A DNA stretch of 64,000 nt from Metellina segmentata (GCA_947359465.1 OX375877.1:58005359-58069358), one strand, 5' to 3'. Counted from the stretch's first letter, positions 1 through 11,651 are shown. The notes: a model not told the origin generated them from the sequence alone. A program made the numbers and translations.

Positions 1-1128
1 CAACGAATTTTTTAATGCTTGAAAAGTTCTAGTACGGGATTTTTAAACATTATTATTCTTTCAATAACGCCATTATTCTTTCAATAACGGCATTATTCTT
101 TAAATAACGGCATTATTCTTTCAATAATGGCATAACTACACTTAAAATTTACTGAAAATTTATACTGACTTACCCAACATTTTTAAGTCTAATAGTTTGT
201 GGTGCTGTTGCGTGTGATGAGAAGGAAAACACATTTATTAAAATAATAACTATTTAAAACAGGAAACAACGAAATAAAACAAAATAAAAGATGTCGCAAA
301 AAACTGTTCTAAAGATATTAATTTGTGGTTGAATTTTATCTCTTGATCTCGCCCAGTTGCCACAACTTACAACTAAAAGTGTACAAAATTTAGAAAGGTG
401 AAATTAATTCAGAGCGAAAGAACCAGAAAATATCACTGCTCGCGAGATCTTGTTCATTCTCGTTTCGTTGAAAAATATCGTCTGTCCCAAATATTCGGAA
501 ATCGTTTTCATTGCGCAAAGATTAAAAATAAGACTCGAAATAAATGAAGTATCAGAGATGAAATTCCATTAAAAAAAAATAATTTTTTTAAAGAATAGTT
601 ACTTTTTCAGCAGTACTGGTAAAGCAATCGAAGTAATCGTAATATTCAATAGACATTCCAATTTTTCCAAAACTACCAAATTATGGTAGATTTAAGTATA
701 CTTACTCAGGTGTTTTAGCATGAAACTCAACTAAATATAACAATAAAGAAATGTTTAATATTGCATTCACTAAACTAATAGATAATGTATAAAATAAAAT
801 ACACTGCAATCAAATATCTGGAATACAATTTATGTGATGTGTACACAAACACACAAACACAAAATCGAGCATAGAACAGAAAGACGGACAGACAGACTTT
901 CGCAACCAATGCCACTCTCTAAATGAAGATAAGTACTCACTGTATGCAAATTTCCATGAAAATATCTTAAACCGTGTGGACGTGTATAGGGCACAACATA
1001 CAGACAGACAGACACCAAACGAGAAAAAGGCGAATTCGGCATCAGAAGGGTCCAAAACGGATAGAAAACTTGAAATGGGTCGAAAATATTGAATGTACAA
1101 ACAAACACTCCATTCTTATTTATATAGA
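1..1128 (-). mobile_element. Helitron-like non-autonomous element, family A, copy 1 (cut by window start)
   Basis: The stretch is homologous over its whole length to the two 1.6 kb copies at 17,390-19,017 and 19,560-21,138. Read on the minus strand it begins TCTATATAAATAAGAATG, preceded by host A, which fits the 5'-TC and A/T insertion rule of Helitrons; its 3' CTAG end lies outside the window. No replicase/helicase is encoded. Short open stretches inside it are shadows of the CTGT microsatellite region. It sits in the intron just upstream of the exon at 1167. The Helitron assignment rests on the end structure of the two complete copies. Confidence 0.72.
50..131. repeat. 20 bp minisatellite inside Helitron A
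   Basis: About four tandem units of CATTATTCTTTCAATAACGG. The same array occurs in the copy at 17,900-17,995 (about five units) and is short in the third copy (20,592-20,635, about two units), so unit number varies between copies. Confidence 0.8.
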
Positions 1129-1166
1129 TTGTGTACTCACTTTAATGTATTTAATGAATTTTCTAG

Positions 1167-1267
1167 ACGATGAGGATGACAGAGATAATGATGAACCACC
1201 GAACGGTCTTGCTCCTGTTATGAAAGTTAACAATAATATTTTACAAGATAATGACTTTGATGATCAG
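1167..1267 (+). CDS. Penultimate coding exon of an unidentified gene, acidic C-terminal region
   Basis: The exon is bounded by an acceptor (TTTTCTAG ending at 1166) and a donor (CAG|GTAAGG at 1267/1268). Two leading bases complete a codon from an upstream exon outside the window or beyond the Helitron, followed by 33 codons. The product is very acidic (DDEDDRDNDEPPNG at the start, DFDDQ at the end) and continues in phase into the exon at 3526. An acidic, proline/asparagine-rich tail like this is typical of disordered C-termini. I do not recognise the protein. The upstream intron ends only 38 bp after a Helitron insertion. The exon pairing is inferred from splice sites and matching composition; transcript data would settle it. 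Confidence 0.6.
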
Positions 1268-3043
1268 GTAAGGAAAAGGCATTTTACGTTTTACTTCTAT
1301 TTTTCGACCTTGGTGATTTGGTTATATTTTTAAGCAAAATAGTCTCAAAAGGTAGTAATTTCAAAATTTTGGCAACTGTTTGATCTTTTTGGTGATTTTG
1401 GAAAATTTACCAGAGGTCTATGAAAATTTAGTCCCCTTTTTTAATTTATGATGGAGGGAAAAATATTAAACATTTTTCTAAAATAGAAATTTTTCTAAGG
1501 GATGCCAATTTTAAAGCTTCGGCACAAAGCCATGGTGACCATTAAAGAAAACATTGAAATCTGCGATTGCTGGATTGTCATGAAAGTTGTTTTTAGGAAA
1601 TATTTTTATTTTAATAAATTTGAAATTTTAATTTTTTGGCAAGGTCTTCACTGTCTTTTTTGTACTTAATTATGCGCAGTTTGTGCTTCATGATTGATTT
1701 TGTATCTGAGAAACTAAAATTGCTTCTAAAAAAGACATTTTTTGACATTTATGGTATTAATGTTACTATTTCCTTAATGCTTTGGCTGTGGCAGTCCTGT
1801 TTTTATTACCATGCCACATCTTTATGCTAGCCATGTATTTACATATACACTTTCTCATATACTAAAATTTAAATATTTTTCAAATAATGTGCAAATGATA
1901 TTTCTTAATCACATTTTAAGTAAATTTTTAGGTCAATGGTCAGTTTAAAATTTAATTATTTTCTGTACCTATGGCAAACTTGTTTTAAGTAAGACAGGAG
2001 TTGTAGCAAGATTCACATACTTCATAAATTCCCAGGAAATGTAAACAGTGATTTTCACGTGCAAACTTTAAAAAAATCTGAAAAATTAGAAAAATAAATT
2101 TTATTTATAAAATTAAATGTGTTTCTTATGAATAATTTCTATAAAATTGCTAAATATCATGAACCCTGATTTTTCTATCAGATACAACTTTTTGTTTAAG
2201 TATGTTTAACCAAAAAAGTTATCTAGAGTTTTATTGAAATTCATTTGATAAACTAGGAAATTTCATTAAGTCTATTAATTAATAAAATAGAACACATATC
2301 ATACATCTAGTTACTACAGAAACTTAAAATTAGTGAGTCATAAATCATGCATATTTTAAATCTTTTAATATTTTACACTTACTACCATAGTATCCCAAAC
2401 TTCTTTGGCTCAACCCCCTTTTCAAAGACAATTTTTTTTGGTACCATGGTCCTGGAAAACTACTTTAACTAACAGTAAATTGCATGTGTAGCTGTGCATG
2501 TAATTTTTAAATAGGATCAAAATATTTATGTAGTATGTGTGTAGTTTTAGAATTCCAAATAACTGGCTTGTAACAAAACAACTTGGAACCAAAATTATAA
2601 AGCTATTATCAAGTGGAACAAAAATAAATTGCTTATAAACACATTAGATTTCTCACTATTATTATTAGTAATTAGTCATCAATCAAATGAGTAAAATTTA
2701 AAATAATCAATAATCAGATGTATGATACGGTGTTGAGTTACTAATTTGTCTGTCTTAGGCTATTTTTGTCAGCAGCTTCGTTAACCTCCAGTTGCAGTTG
2801 ATTCCTCATTTTAGTTAAAAGAATCATTGACAATGCGTCACTGTAGTGAATGTGTATGTATGGTCAAAAAGATAGGTGTTTGCTTCAAACATTTTTTAGC
2901 ATCTTATTGCCCACTCTTGTTCTTCAATACCCCCTATTTCCCATGGGTACAACGTTGCCCCAGTATTCCTTCACCCATGGGGGAGGCAGTAGTACTCAAT
3001 TTGGAAAAGTAAGCTGTAAACCATTCATGTTTATTATAATAAA

Positions 3044-3398
3044 CTAACTAATTAACCCAGTGTTGCTCAGGTTTCAAATATGACAGCGGCAATAAAAATA
3101 TGACTGCGCGTTAACTCAAATATGCAAACCCTGTAAAATGTGTTTCCTTGTCCATATCCATTTATTGCAAGAAAACAAACTTCAGACAGTAAAATTTGGG
3201 CTTCCAGGGACTCTTTTAGAACTACCTTTGTGCCAATTTTAATTTCAACAGAGTGGTCTGAAGACAGTAAAGAAATAGTCTATGTTTTCCGCAGTGTTTT
3301 AAGGTACAAGTGTGCCAAATTTGGTGTGGATTGGTCAAACGGTGTAGATTTGTATAGAGAATACACATACAAACACATCCTTTTTTTATGTATATAGA
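3044..3398 (-). mobile_element. Diverged Helitron-like remnant in intron
   Basis: The left edge (AACTAACTAATTAACCCAGT followed by a TTGCTCAGG segment) resembles the reverse complement of a Helitron 3' end with its short hairpin and CTAG. The right edge (TTATGTATATAGAT) resembles the reverse complement of the TCTATATA 5' end of family A. The interior is unrelated or highly diverged. An open stretch at 3140-3397 lies wholly inside it and is not considered a gene. Confidence 0.4.
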
Positions 3399-3525
3399 TA
3401 CAGGCTTTTTGTTTTAAGTGTTCAATTAAACTAATCTGCTATTCATGCATAAATAGTAGAACTTAAAAAATATTTTTTCCTTTAGAATAAGACAACAGAT
3501 TTCATTCTCAATTGTGTTGTTTTAG

Positions 3526-3588
3526 GAAAACCAAGATAATGGAGATAATGCTAAAGAGGAAGAGGGTGTTGTCGTTGCACCTAAATAA
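3526..3588 (+). CDS. Last coding exon of the same unidentified gene
   Basis: The acceptor TTGTTTTAG ends at 3525. Twenty codons follow in the phase left by the donor at 1267, then TAA at 3586-3588. The encoded tail (ENQDNGDNAKEEEG then VVVAPK) keeps the acidic, Asn/Asp-rich character of the preceding exon, which supports joining them. Together the two exons give the last 53 residues of a larger protein whose other exons are not in the window. The family is not recognised. Confidence 0.6.
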   Translation, partial: ENQDNGDNAKEEEGVVVAPK

Positions 3589-4405
3589 TACTGTTCACAT
3601 CTTCCTTTGAGCCTTCATGAAGTGAGTGCATATGTATCACATTTCAATTGAAGAACCTTCAGTGGTTTCATGCACAGATTTGAGTGCCTAGAAACTATGT
3701 GTTACTGTTTATGAAAAAAGGAATATATATGCAAAACAAATTGTATTGCTTGCACTACTGGGAACATCAACATGCGGTTATTGGTCGTGGAGCAAACTTT
3801 GCTTTTGCTACGACGTTTTCATCTTTTCTTGTGTCCCCACTTCACAATTGGTGTCGTTATTTCCTGCATATGTGGTTGGTAGTTATTGTTATAGTTTTGA
3901 ATTTTTTGATATATTTATTTGGATGAAGTTTTTACTCTTACCATAACTGATTACCATCTAATTTCAATAAGCAAAATGAATTGGTGTTATGATTTTGTTA
4001 CATAAATTATATTTTATAAAGGCAAAGGTTGAAAGTAAGCACTGTTTTAAAAGCTGCACTTCCTGAATTTAAAATGTGTTTTGTATAACCCTTCAATTAT
4101 AAACAATGTGAATGTTATTCAGAAATATTTGTGTAACAGTTTAAAATTTCAAAGATATTTTTCAACAATTTAATATGTGACTTGGATCAAACAATAACAG
4201 TTAATCTGATCAAATAGTTTTATGAGTAGATGTTTATGCACTTTTAAAACTAATACTTTGAGCATGTTTTTCATTAGCATAATCCTCTGAAATGTGTAAC
4301 TCATATCACCGCCAAATAATATTACTTTAGAAATGTACATCTGTTTGTAAAAGTATTTTTTAATTTTATTTCTTTCTATTCTTCAATAAATATTTTATAT
4401 TTGAT
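3589..4405 (+). other. 3' UTR of the left-edge gene
   Basis: AT-rich sequence without a supported reading frame follows the stop codon. A canonical AATAAA at 4385-4390 gives a UTR of about 820 bases if used. The exact cleavage site is not determinable from sequence. Confidence 0.5.
4385..4390 (+). terminator. Polyadenylation signal AATAAA
   Basis: A canonical hexamer about 800 bases after the TAA of the left-edge gene, in an AT-rich context. AATAAA is common by chance in such DNA, so this is a candidate only. Confidence 0.45.
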
Positions 4406-7400
4406 GAATAGTGAATTGCTTCTTAAAATTTTCTGAATAAGTAAATTTTTTTGTCATTAAAAAAATTATATTTTAAAATTCATGTTGTCAATAGGAAAAT
4501 CCAAATGCTGTTGAATAATCTAAAAGTGCAATATTCAATCATGATCAAAGTTTTTCTATTTATTTATGTCAAAAAAATATTAATTTAATAAAATTGTATT
4601 GCTTAAAGATACTTGGGTCTTAGATCTAGCTAAATGAATTTATTGGCAACAGATCCACATATATTTTTAATCACAGAAGTTTAGTTATATATTCGAGGTT
4701 TTATGAGTTTGTATATGGTTTATGTAAAAAGTCTAACAAGATATTTACTATTTTTAAAGAAAATGTGATCAAATGTTTTTTTAAATTATTTTATTAACTT
4801 TTGAATTTTTATGTATTTATACTTTCGAACATTTATCAGTCAGAAACTATCAGTATTTTTAATCAATATCTTAGTTATATTTATTTACTACTGTTTAACT
4901 AGTTCAATTATTCATCTCAAAAAAACTTTTGTGTCTAAAACTTTTAAATTAACATAATTTTTCACTAGCATTCCTATGCTGCACAAATAAGACCACAATT
5001 TGCTATGCATTTTATGTACTCTAAAATAGTTCATTATAGTTGGAAAAAAATATGTGTTAGAAATTTGTATGAAAGTGATCGTAAGTGCGGCAATGAAGAG
5101 GTTAAAATGGGATTAAACTTTTAATTTTACAGCTCTTGCTAGAGAGAATACCTTTAAATTCCACCTAAATTCTTCATTTTTTTTTCAAAAATTTACTTTT
5201 TGTTTGCATGAAAATTTGACTTGGGATCTTTTGGTTTTTCGGTCCAATTTTTCATATTGTAATACCTTTAAATTTATAAGTGCTGCTTGTTCAATTTAAA
5301 ATTGTGCCTTAAATGTAATCTAAGATTCAAAATTAAAACTAGAGATTTAATGATAAGAATCCACTGTTTATGTTAATTTCATTGATAATGTACTGCTGCA
5401 TCGAACTTTATTGATAAGCGAACCCCATTTAAAGCACTTATAAAATCACTTATCCTTGAAACACGTTTATATTATCTGTAGCAGATTAACAATTTCTACT
5501 TGTGCATAGTGAATTTGTTCTTATATATTAACATACCTCTCTATATGCAGTGGGTTATACTGGGTAATTGATGTAAAAGAGGAGTTCAAATCAACAGACT
5601 ACTGGATCTCAATTAGGGTAGATGCAAATATACCTTTACTTCTGATGTACATATTGTGCTGCTATGGTTTGTTTGGGAATCGTAGCTGAATGCACACCAA
5701 TATTATGTTCGTTGCTTTAATCGCCTGTGACACATTTTTATTTTGTGCACTGTTGGTGTACATTGTTTCTTGGTTACATTGAAGAATCGTTACTGTATCA
5801 TGAGGTAAAGATCTGATTATTTGGGTATGAAACGAATGTAAATCTTGAAATGAGTTTGTTGCGGAACAATGTCGATTCTGTATCAATTCAAATCTGATTT
5901 CCCAACCTGTAGTGTCTTTACTACAACTGCATTTTCTTATAAAAAGTATCGCATTGTGGTGAAAATAATATTGCGAATGGTGCTATTATGTGTGGATTTT
6001 TGAATTGGGACAGAAATTAGTGAAAATTAAATGTTAAACAAAATAAGCATGGAAATAAAGCAATGGTTTGGATGTCTCAAAAATTGTGTCTACAAAATTA
6101 AAAGATATCAAGATCATCTTCTTTATTCATCACTTGTATATCTTCCACTTTATAAATCTTTAATATATTCAATGGTGGATTTGATAAAGAGTTAACCAGT
6201 GATGAAATGTTTTTCACGATTGAAATCTGCAACTGAACTGATTGATCTTTTCGCCTCGTGTTTGTGTTGGTTTTGATTGGACTTCAAATACTTCAATATG
6301 TCTAATGTTCATAAACAGCATTACTAAACTAAGTCGCACTTTCATCATGAAAAACCTAAGTCTTGTGATTTTGTAAAATGCATTCTTTATTAATTTTGAC
6401 AATGGCTTTTGTTATGGATTATAATGTAAGATATATCGGTAAGGAAAGTATTTTAATTGTTGAAGAGGGACAGCAATATAATTAGCATAATCCAGCCATT
6501 TATCTGCCATACTTTGATAGACTTTTTATGGTTACATTTCTGTGTGTGATATTTTGATATGTGAGTTTCATTACTTGTGATCATTTGTTAAGTACTCCTC
6601 CCACTATTTTCCCGTCTACTGTAAATGGATACTTTGGTTTACTGTTTGTTTTGTGAGCGTTTTAGAAAGCACTTTTTATTTTTAAATGTTTTGCATTTGT
6701 ACAGCTGATTGATTGGTATATCAAAAATTGTATAATAAAATTATTACTATTTCTCTGTTCTTACTATTTTTTTCTTACACCTCTTGAAGAAAATATAGAC
6801 AAATAATATACACCATACATTTCATTCAATTAAGAAAAGCTGGGTTAATTTTTAGTTTAATGCAAATTGAAATGTTTAAAATTTTCTCCAACTTTGTTTG
6901 GCTATAGAAATGTTTACCATGACCTATCAGCAATTAACTATGAAAGAAGACTACAGTAGTGAAAGTTTTACGAATGAATTAACTTTTCCTGTTTTTAATG
7001 ACCACTTTTCAACACTGAAAGTCCATAGAATTGAAACAAAGCACATTATAGTATATTATGTTCTCTGAATGCCACAATTCCATTTATATATATTATTTTG
7101 ATTATAACAATGATTAATTTTGTGTGGCTTTAAGTTTAATAATTTCCGTTTATGAAAATTGCTTAATGTTTTGCTTATACTTTCAACAACTAGCATTTAA
7201 AGAAAGCTATCTTATAGTTATGAATACAGAGAAATTGGGCAGAAGTATTGTTTTATCAAGTTACTAACCATAATATACAAATTACTTGTTAAAAGATCAA
7301 TCCTGATATTGTAACAATGATTTTTGTTTACTCGTATTCATTTCACAGTAATTATTACTGGTGGAAATTATTTAATTTTTTACTAAACACAAGGAAGAAT

Positions 7401-7780
7401 TTTCACTTTTTGTAAAAATATAACAATGGATTTTTATATAAAAATTTTATTTACACTGTTATATACAACAAAAGTTAAAAAAACTTTTGACAGTGAAAAG
7501 CTATGAACATGAGCTATTTACATTAATTTCACTAAAACACTGTTAACAATGATTTTACTTGTCTAATGTATATGAAATGAAGTACTGACAGGGTATTAGA
7601 CAAGCTTGAAAAACCCATTCCTTAGGCTGTGTTGCATGATCTACAGCTTTTCAAAATAATTTGGAATTCTGAAGTAAATGCTTTTATGCACAACTAAAAT
7701 TAAATATGGTGTATTATATATGCATTACTTTCGAGTCTTTTTCGATGTGCATGTAATGGAGATTTTTTAAATAAGTATGA
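4406..7780. other. AT-rich intergenic DNA, nothing recognised
   Basis: There is no reading frame with coding character, no terminal inverted repeats that I could pair and no tandem array. Two minus-strand open stretches (5662-5886, 6214-6402) are short and unsupported. Confidence 0.5.
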
Positions 7781-8169
7781 ACAACAAGCAAATTAGTTAA
7801 TGTCATATTTCTCCACAATCTCCAAGGTATGAAGTTCTAAATGCCCTCAAACAGCTCATCTCCAATTTAAGCTACTCTACAAATGAAAAGATACCCTTTT
7901 CCTTCAGATAAAAAAGAATTATCCTCTTCTACTCTAAGAAACAATAGGTAGTAGTTCGTAAAGTAGTTAAAAAATCGCAATTCTAAAAACAATTATCCTT
8001 TACACTGCACTAATTTCGAATCATTGTTATATGAATTCGACGGTTAACTAATTGAAAAATAAGCAAATTAATTGATGCCATACAATTCCATAACCACCCT
8101 GACAAGGTCTGAATTGTTTCAGTTTCTCAAACAACTAATCACCAATTCAAACCACACTACGAATGAAAC

Positions 8170-8400
8170 GCTCTATCTCTACAAACGAACAGAAAAAGCT
8201 ACCTCTGCAAACGAACTATTTATAGCTCTACCTCTACAAACGAACTATTTAATGCTCTACCTCTACAAACGAACTATTTAATGCTCTACCTCTGCAAACG
8301 AACTATTTAAAGCTCTACCTCTACCAATAATTTAAAGCTCTACATCTACGAATAATTTAAAGCTCTACCTCTACCAATAATTTAAAGCTCTACCTCCTCG
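8170..8400. repeat. Minisatellite with 29 bp and about 26 bp units
   Basis: Units built on GCTCTACCTCTACAAACGAA (29 bp, about four copies) grade into shorter units GCTCTACCTCTACCAATAAT (about 26 bp, four copies). It lies just beyond the probable poly(A) signal of the minus-strand gene. The frame at 8072-8281 is an artefact of the repeat. Confidence 0.85.
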
Positions 8401-8404
8401 CTCT

Positions 8405-8410
8405 TTTATT
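8405..8410 (-). terminator. Polyadenylation signal (AATAAA on minus strand)
   Basis: TTTATT on the plus strand lies about 115 bases past the stop codon at 8525, which is well placed for the minus-strand three-exon gene. Confidence 0.5.
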
Positions 8411-8524
8411 AACTATCCTTCCTATGGAAAAATAATCCTCGTACGCTCTTACTCTAAGAAGCGAATATTAGGTTAGATTTAACCGAAATGCACAATCTTA
8501 ATTCTAAAAATAATTTTTATATCT

Positions 8525-9075
8525 TCACTCTTCAGGGAATAGTCGACAAGCATCCATGATGAAATTGTGCAAGTTGATTTCTTTCACCTTCGCCATTGAA
8601 AGGTGTCCATCTCGTACCACCAAAGCCTCCCCCTTCACCGAAATATCTTCCACAAAAATATTTTGCCTGTTGCAACGATCACTTAAGATAACATCGCAGC
8701 TGAAGTTAACCTGCACTTTTTTCTCAATCCGCCCACCCTCTCTCACGCACGTGCTGAGTGGCACATCTTCAGAGAGGGCCGGATTGTTGACTAGGACCCT
8801 ACCCACTTCCTGGTTGGTTGTCGTGTCTAGTATCGTGAACACATTGTCCTTGTTGATTGTCTGGAATGTGAACGCAAAGCCATGCACCTGGCTGTCTGAC
8901 CAAAAGAAATTGCTGTTTTCGTTCAGGCTCTCTCCTTGGAATGTCAGTCTTTTACCATAGCCCAGGCCTACGTTCTCGAGGTGAAGGGCCCTTCCGTCAA
9001 ATAAGTACTCTTGGCCAGGATTCTTCCTCACTTTGTACTGGAAGCCAGGTATGATGTTTTTGTCAACATACGTTC
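8525..9075 (-). CDS. Exon 3 (terminal) of the unidentified 295-residue protein gene
   Basis: The acceptor CCCTAG on the minus strand precedes this 551-base exon. The phase-1 junction with exon 2 restores a glycine codon, giving a continuous frame of 183 further residues to TGA at 8527-8525. The sequence is well-behaved globular protein: mixed beta-like segments (FAFTFQTI, NVFTILDTT, VFTILDTTTNQEVGRV), four cysteines in the C-terminal half, no membrane helix and an acidic LFPEE terminus. I do not recognise a Pfam family. A beta-rich ligand-binding fold is possible but is only an impression. It has clear coding character and balanced base use compared with its AT-rich flanks. A larger open frame running to 9100 extends into the intron and should not be used. 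Confidence 0.8.
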
Positions 9076-9151
9076 CTAGGGAAGAGAATTTAAAAATCAA
9101 GTTAATTCAACAAACAAAAATTATGAGACCTTTTAGATTAAACCAAATATA

Positions 9152-9815
9152 CACTAGGTGGACAAAAGTATTTGGACACTGCATGATTTTCAGAAAAAGT
9201 GCTTTATTATTCTATTTAGTAACGGGTTGACCATCCTTTAGCTTGTATTACAGCTGTAACTAAATAACACCAACACACACTCTCGTGCCTAGTGTCGTGA
9301 GACACTGTACCAGTTTAAATAAGTGTGGTTGGATGAGTAGAGCATGCCACTATTACAGCTGCAACACGTCAAAGCATACTTTCCACAAGTTCTCTGTAAG
9401 TCGGCAGCAATAGCTTGCCATAACTCTTGCATGGGTGTTAGAAGGGATTGGTGTGAAGATGGGTGGCGGTGTACTCGTCGTTCCAGTTTGTCCCACAAGT
9501 GCTTGATCGGATTGAGATCGGGGCACTGAACAGGCCATTTAAGAAAATTCGCCTCATTTTCAGGAAACCAGTCCAGCACACGTTTTGCAGTCTGACATGG
9601 AACTCGATCCTATTGGCAGAAACAGCCATCATAGCCGTAGTATTGCCATAGTGTAGGCAAGGGCGAATTATCCTGAACGTCGAGGTACACGTCAGCGTTC
9701 ATAGTGCCAGGTACATAAAGCAATGGCCCGAGTCCTAACTAGGAAAACAACCCTACACTAAGATCGATCCTCCTCCGTATTTCTGCAGTGCCCAAATACT
9801 TTTGTCCACATAGTG
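9152..9815 (-). mobile_element. Deleted Tc1-like (DD34E) transposon in intron
   Basis: The ends are CACTAGGTGGACAAAAGTAT and, reverse complemented, CACTATGTGGACAAAAGTAT. Both sides are flanked by TA, the Tc1/mariner target duplication. At 664 bp it is about 40% of a full Tc1 and keeps only the C-terminal half of the transposase on the minus strand. The junction joining the terminal repeat to the GGAGGAGGATC segment is shared with the copies at 23,858, 36,016 and 44,207, so it belongs to one amplified deletion-derivative family. Confidence 0.88.
9289..9760 (-). pseudogene. Tc1 transposase C-terminal fragment
   Basis: Minus-strand reading frames give the signature CPDLNPIKHLWDKLERRV, the third catalytic region of DD34E transposases. 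The glutamate normally found in NPIEHLW is lysine here. The frame is broken near residue WFPENE, and the first catalytic Asp region is absent because the whole N-terminal half is deleted. It is inactive as a transposase. Confidence 0.8.
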
Positions 9816-10220
9816 TAGGTGTCGATAGTGTTTCAGTGTCGATATGGGATATCTGTACGTATTGTGACGTTATGCCCAGCCAAACAGAGAATTTTAGAAG
9901 AAAAATTATCTTTTATCTATCTTGATTAGATAAAGAATTATGGTACACTATGTACAAGAGGAAATACAGTTCTAATATGAGGAGTCTCAATTATCACTTC
10001 TTTAACATGAACAGAGACAATCTCTCTCGGATCAGTCGAAAGCGAGGCATCTCGTACGCTCTCTCCAGAAGAAGTCTCTTTAGTCTCCCGCAGTCCCCTT
10101 CTTATCCGCCTGCTGTTTGTCGGTCACTCCAGAATGCCCGGAATCGCCGACACACCTCTGTTCTCACGAGTAACGAGGTCCGTATCTGGAATTCCAGAGA
10201 TGGTTTACAAAGAAGCGGCC

Positions 10221-10238
10221 TGTGTGTGTGTGTGTGTG
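10221..10238. repeat. (TG)9 microsatellite
   Basis: A perfect dinucleotide run within the intron. Confidence 0.9.
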
Positions 10239-10544
10239 CTTCAATAAAAGTCTTTCTCACGGGTTTCCCTTGTCAAATAACCTCTAAAGGGTGTGGATCT
10301 CACCACAGTAATCTGAACATAACGTCAGTTGGCCTGTTTAATGCGATTTCAGCACTACACCAATACAAATTCCGAACAAATTCCGTATCGATAATTGATT
10401 GGTAAAGAGCAATTAGATTAACCGTCAAACATTGCCAAAATGGCGATAAACTATATTTAAAGGTAATCCCGATATGTATCAAACCCGAGAGCCATGTCGA
10501 CTGCAATCTAAATTTTCGCAGACTGTCCAGGATTGTTATTTCTC

Positions 10545-10842
10545 TGCAAACCCTGGGCCGCGTTTACCCAGTTGGAAGAGCAACGAATTAGCAACTATAG
10601 GTTTCCAGTTCGAAACTAGGTTCAGCCAAAGACCGTCGTGTACACCGGGGCTGGTGCACTTGGGCGTGGCGTGATATGGTAGTTTGGACAGTGGGGTACC
10701 AGCTAATGTGTTCTCGTTATTTGATCGTGATTAAAAATTACGAGGCGTTGTCCTTGCATATTTTACTATCGGTATTGATCACCCAGATCGTTGCCAATAG
10801 CCAGTTGTGTTACTACAATGCGACGATAATTAACTAACCACC
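10545..10842 (+). repeat. tRNA-derived SINE (family S1)
   Basis: A box A-like CCCAGTTGGAAGAGC and a box B-like CCAGTTCGAAACTAG lie about 35 bases apart at the 5' end. A body follows that recurs at 33,110 and 41,675 (GTTTGGA-AGT-GGGT, then TTAAAATTACGAGG) and, reversed, at 26,685, 46,827 and 52,680. The 3' tail resembles TACTACAATGCGACG. The RNA polymerase III promoter is inferred from the boxes. Confidence 0.65.
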
Positions 10843-11548
10843 TATCAACTTCTATGAAATTCCCTTTCATACTACTTTAGAATCGCATTGAAAAACTGCA
10901 TATATTGCTTAATTAAAAAAAATGTGAAAGCTTTTAATATTTTACTACTAGTCTGAATAGTTGATCGTTATTGTTAGAAATCTGCAAAGTTGCTGATATC
11001 TCAATTAAAAATAAAATCCTTCGTGTCTATTCCTCTAGATATTTCAAATATTGACCGTCAGGTAATATAGATTTCCTCTTTTTAAAATTTTATTTAAAAG
11101 CCTAATTTTGTTGGTTATTTAATATTTCAATACCTATTTTTCTTTTTCTAGCTAGTAGACAGGTATCTGCTAAGCAATGACATAGATGCGCAAGATTGAA
11201 AACCAATTTCATGTTATTTTTTGTTTACTTATCATGTGTTTCCAAGGTATGGCATAATGATCGCTAAAAAAAGTAGTTATTACAATTCAAATAAACCCTG
11301 TCAAAAATATGGAACATTTTGTGACAAAATATAATTTTAAAAATTCCAAAAATAAAACTTAATTATTTTTGTTCTTTAATTATTTAAGATTTAATTTTCA
11401 CTTTTTTTAGCTGAAATATTCTGAAAGTTATACAGCGAAACATGAACTATGAATTCAGTTGTGAATGGATTCTTCAAATCCGAATTCGTCAGCAGTCTCA
11501 TACCAATGATTAAAATAAAAATTTTAATTTTATAGAATTGAATCTTAC

Positions 11549-11651
11549 CGATGACGATCAATTCATGAGGCTTGAATCCACCTATCACATAGGATGTTGG
11601 AATATCTTTGATTTCATCCCCTCTTATGGCTTTAACATCAGCAACAGATTC
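11549..11651 (-). CDS. Exon 2 of the unidentified 295-residue protein gene
   Basis: The minus-strand acceptor ATTTCTAG precedes the exon and the donor CG|GTAAGATT follows it. It has 103 bases: 34 codons in phase with exon 1 plus one base carried to exon 3. The peptide (ESVADVKAIRGDEIKDIPTS, then YVIGGFKPHELIVIG) joins smoothly into TYVDKN of exon 3. Matching phases on both sides (0 then 1) make the three-exon model convincing without transcript data. Confidence 0.75.

Larger units (their letters stand above)
7783..8520. repeat. Diverged direct duplication downstream of the 295-residue gene
   Basis: The block starting near 7788 (AAGCAAATTAGTTAATG) is recognisably similar to that at 8062 (AAGCAAATTAATTGATG) over about 110 bp. 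A second shared motif (ACTCTAAGAA followed later by TTCTAAAAA) recurs near 7930 and 8450. The arms are separated by the minisatellite at 8170-8400. This looks like an old tandem duplication of the 3' flank of the gene. Confidence 0.45.
9076..11548 (-). other. Intron 2 of the 295-residue protein gene
   Basis: The donor GTAAGA follows exon 2 and the acceptor CCCTAG precedes exon 3. The 2.47 kb intron hosts a Tc1-derived element (9152-9815), a TG microsatellite (10,221-10,238) and a tRNA-derived SINE (10,545-10,842). The stretch at about 9,990-10,220 is visibly more GC-rich than its surroundings and open on the plus strand (9950-10405), but shows no recognisable domain. Confidence 0.65.

Noticed and set aside
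8556..8960. Plus-strand 134-codon frame
   Set aside because: It is antisense to the well-supported exon 3 of the 295-residue gene.
9950..10405. 151-codon plus-strand frame in the intron
   Set aside because: It contains a TG microsatellite and no recognisable domain, and it lies antisense in the intron of a supported gene. It is noted only for its higher GC content.
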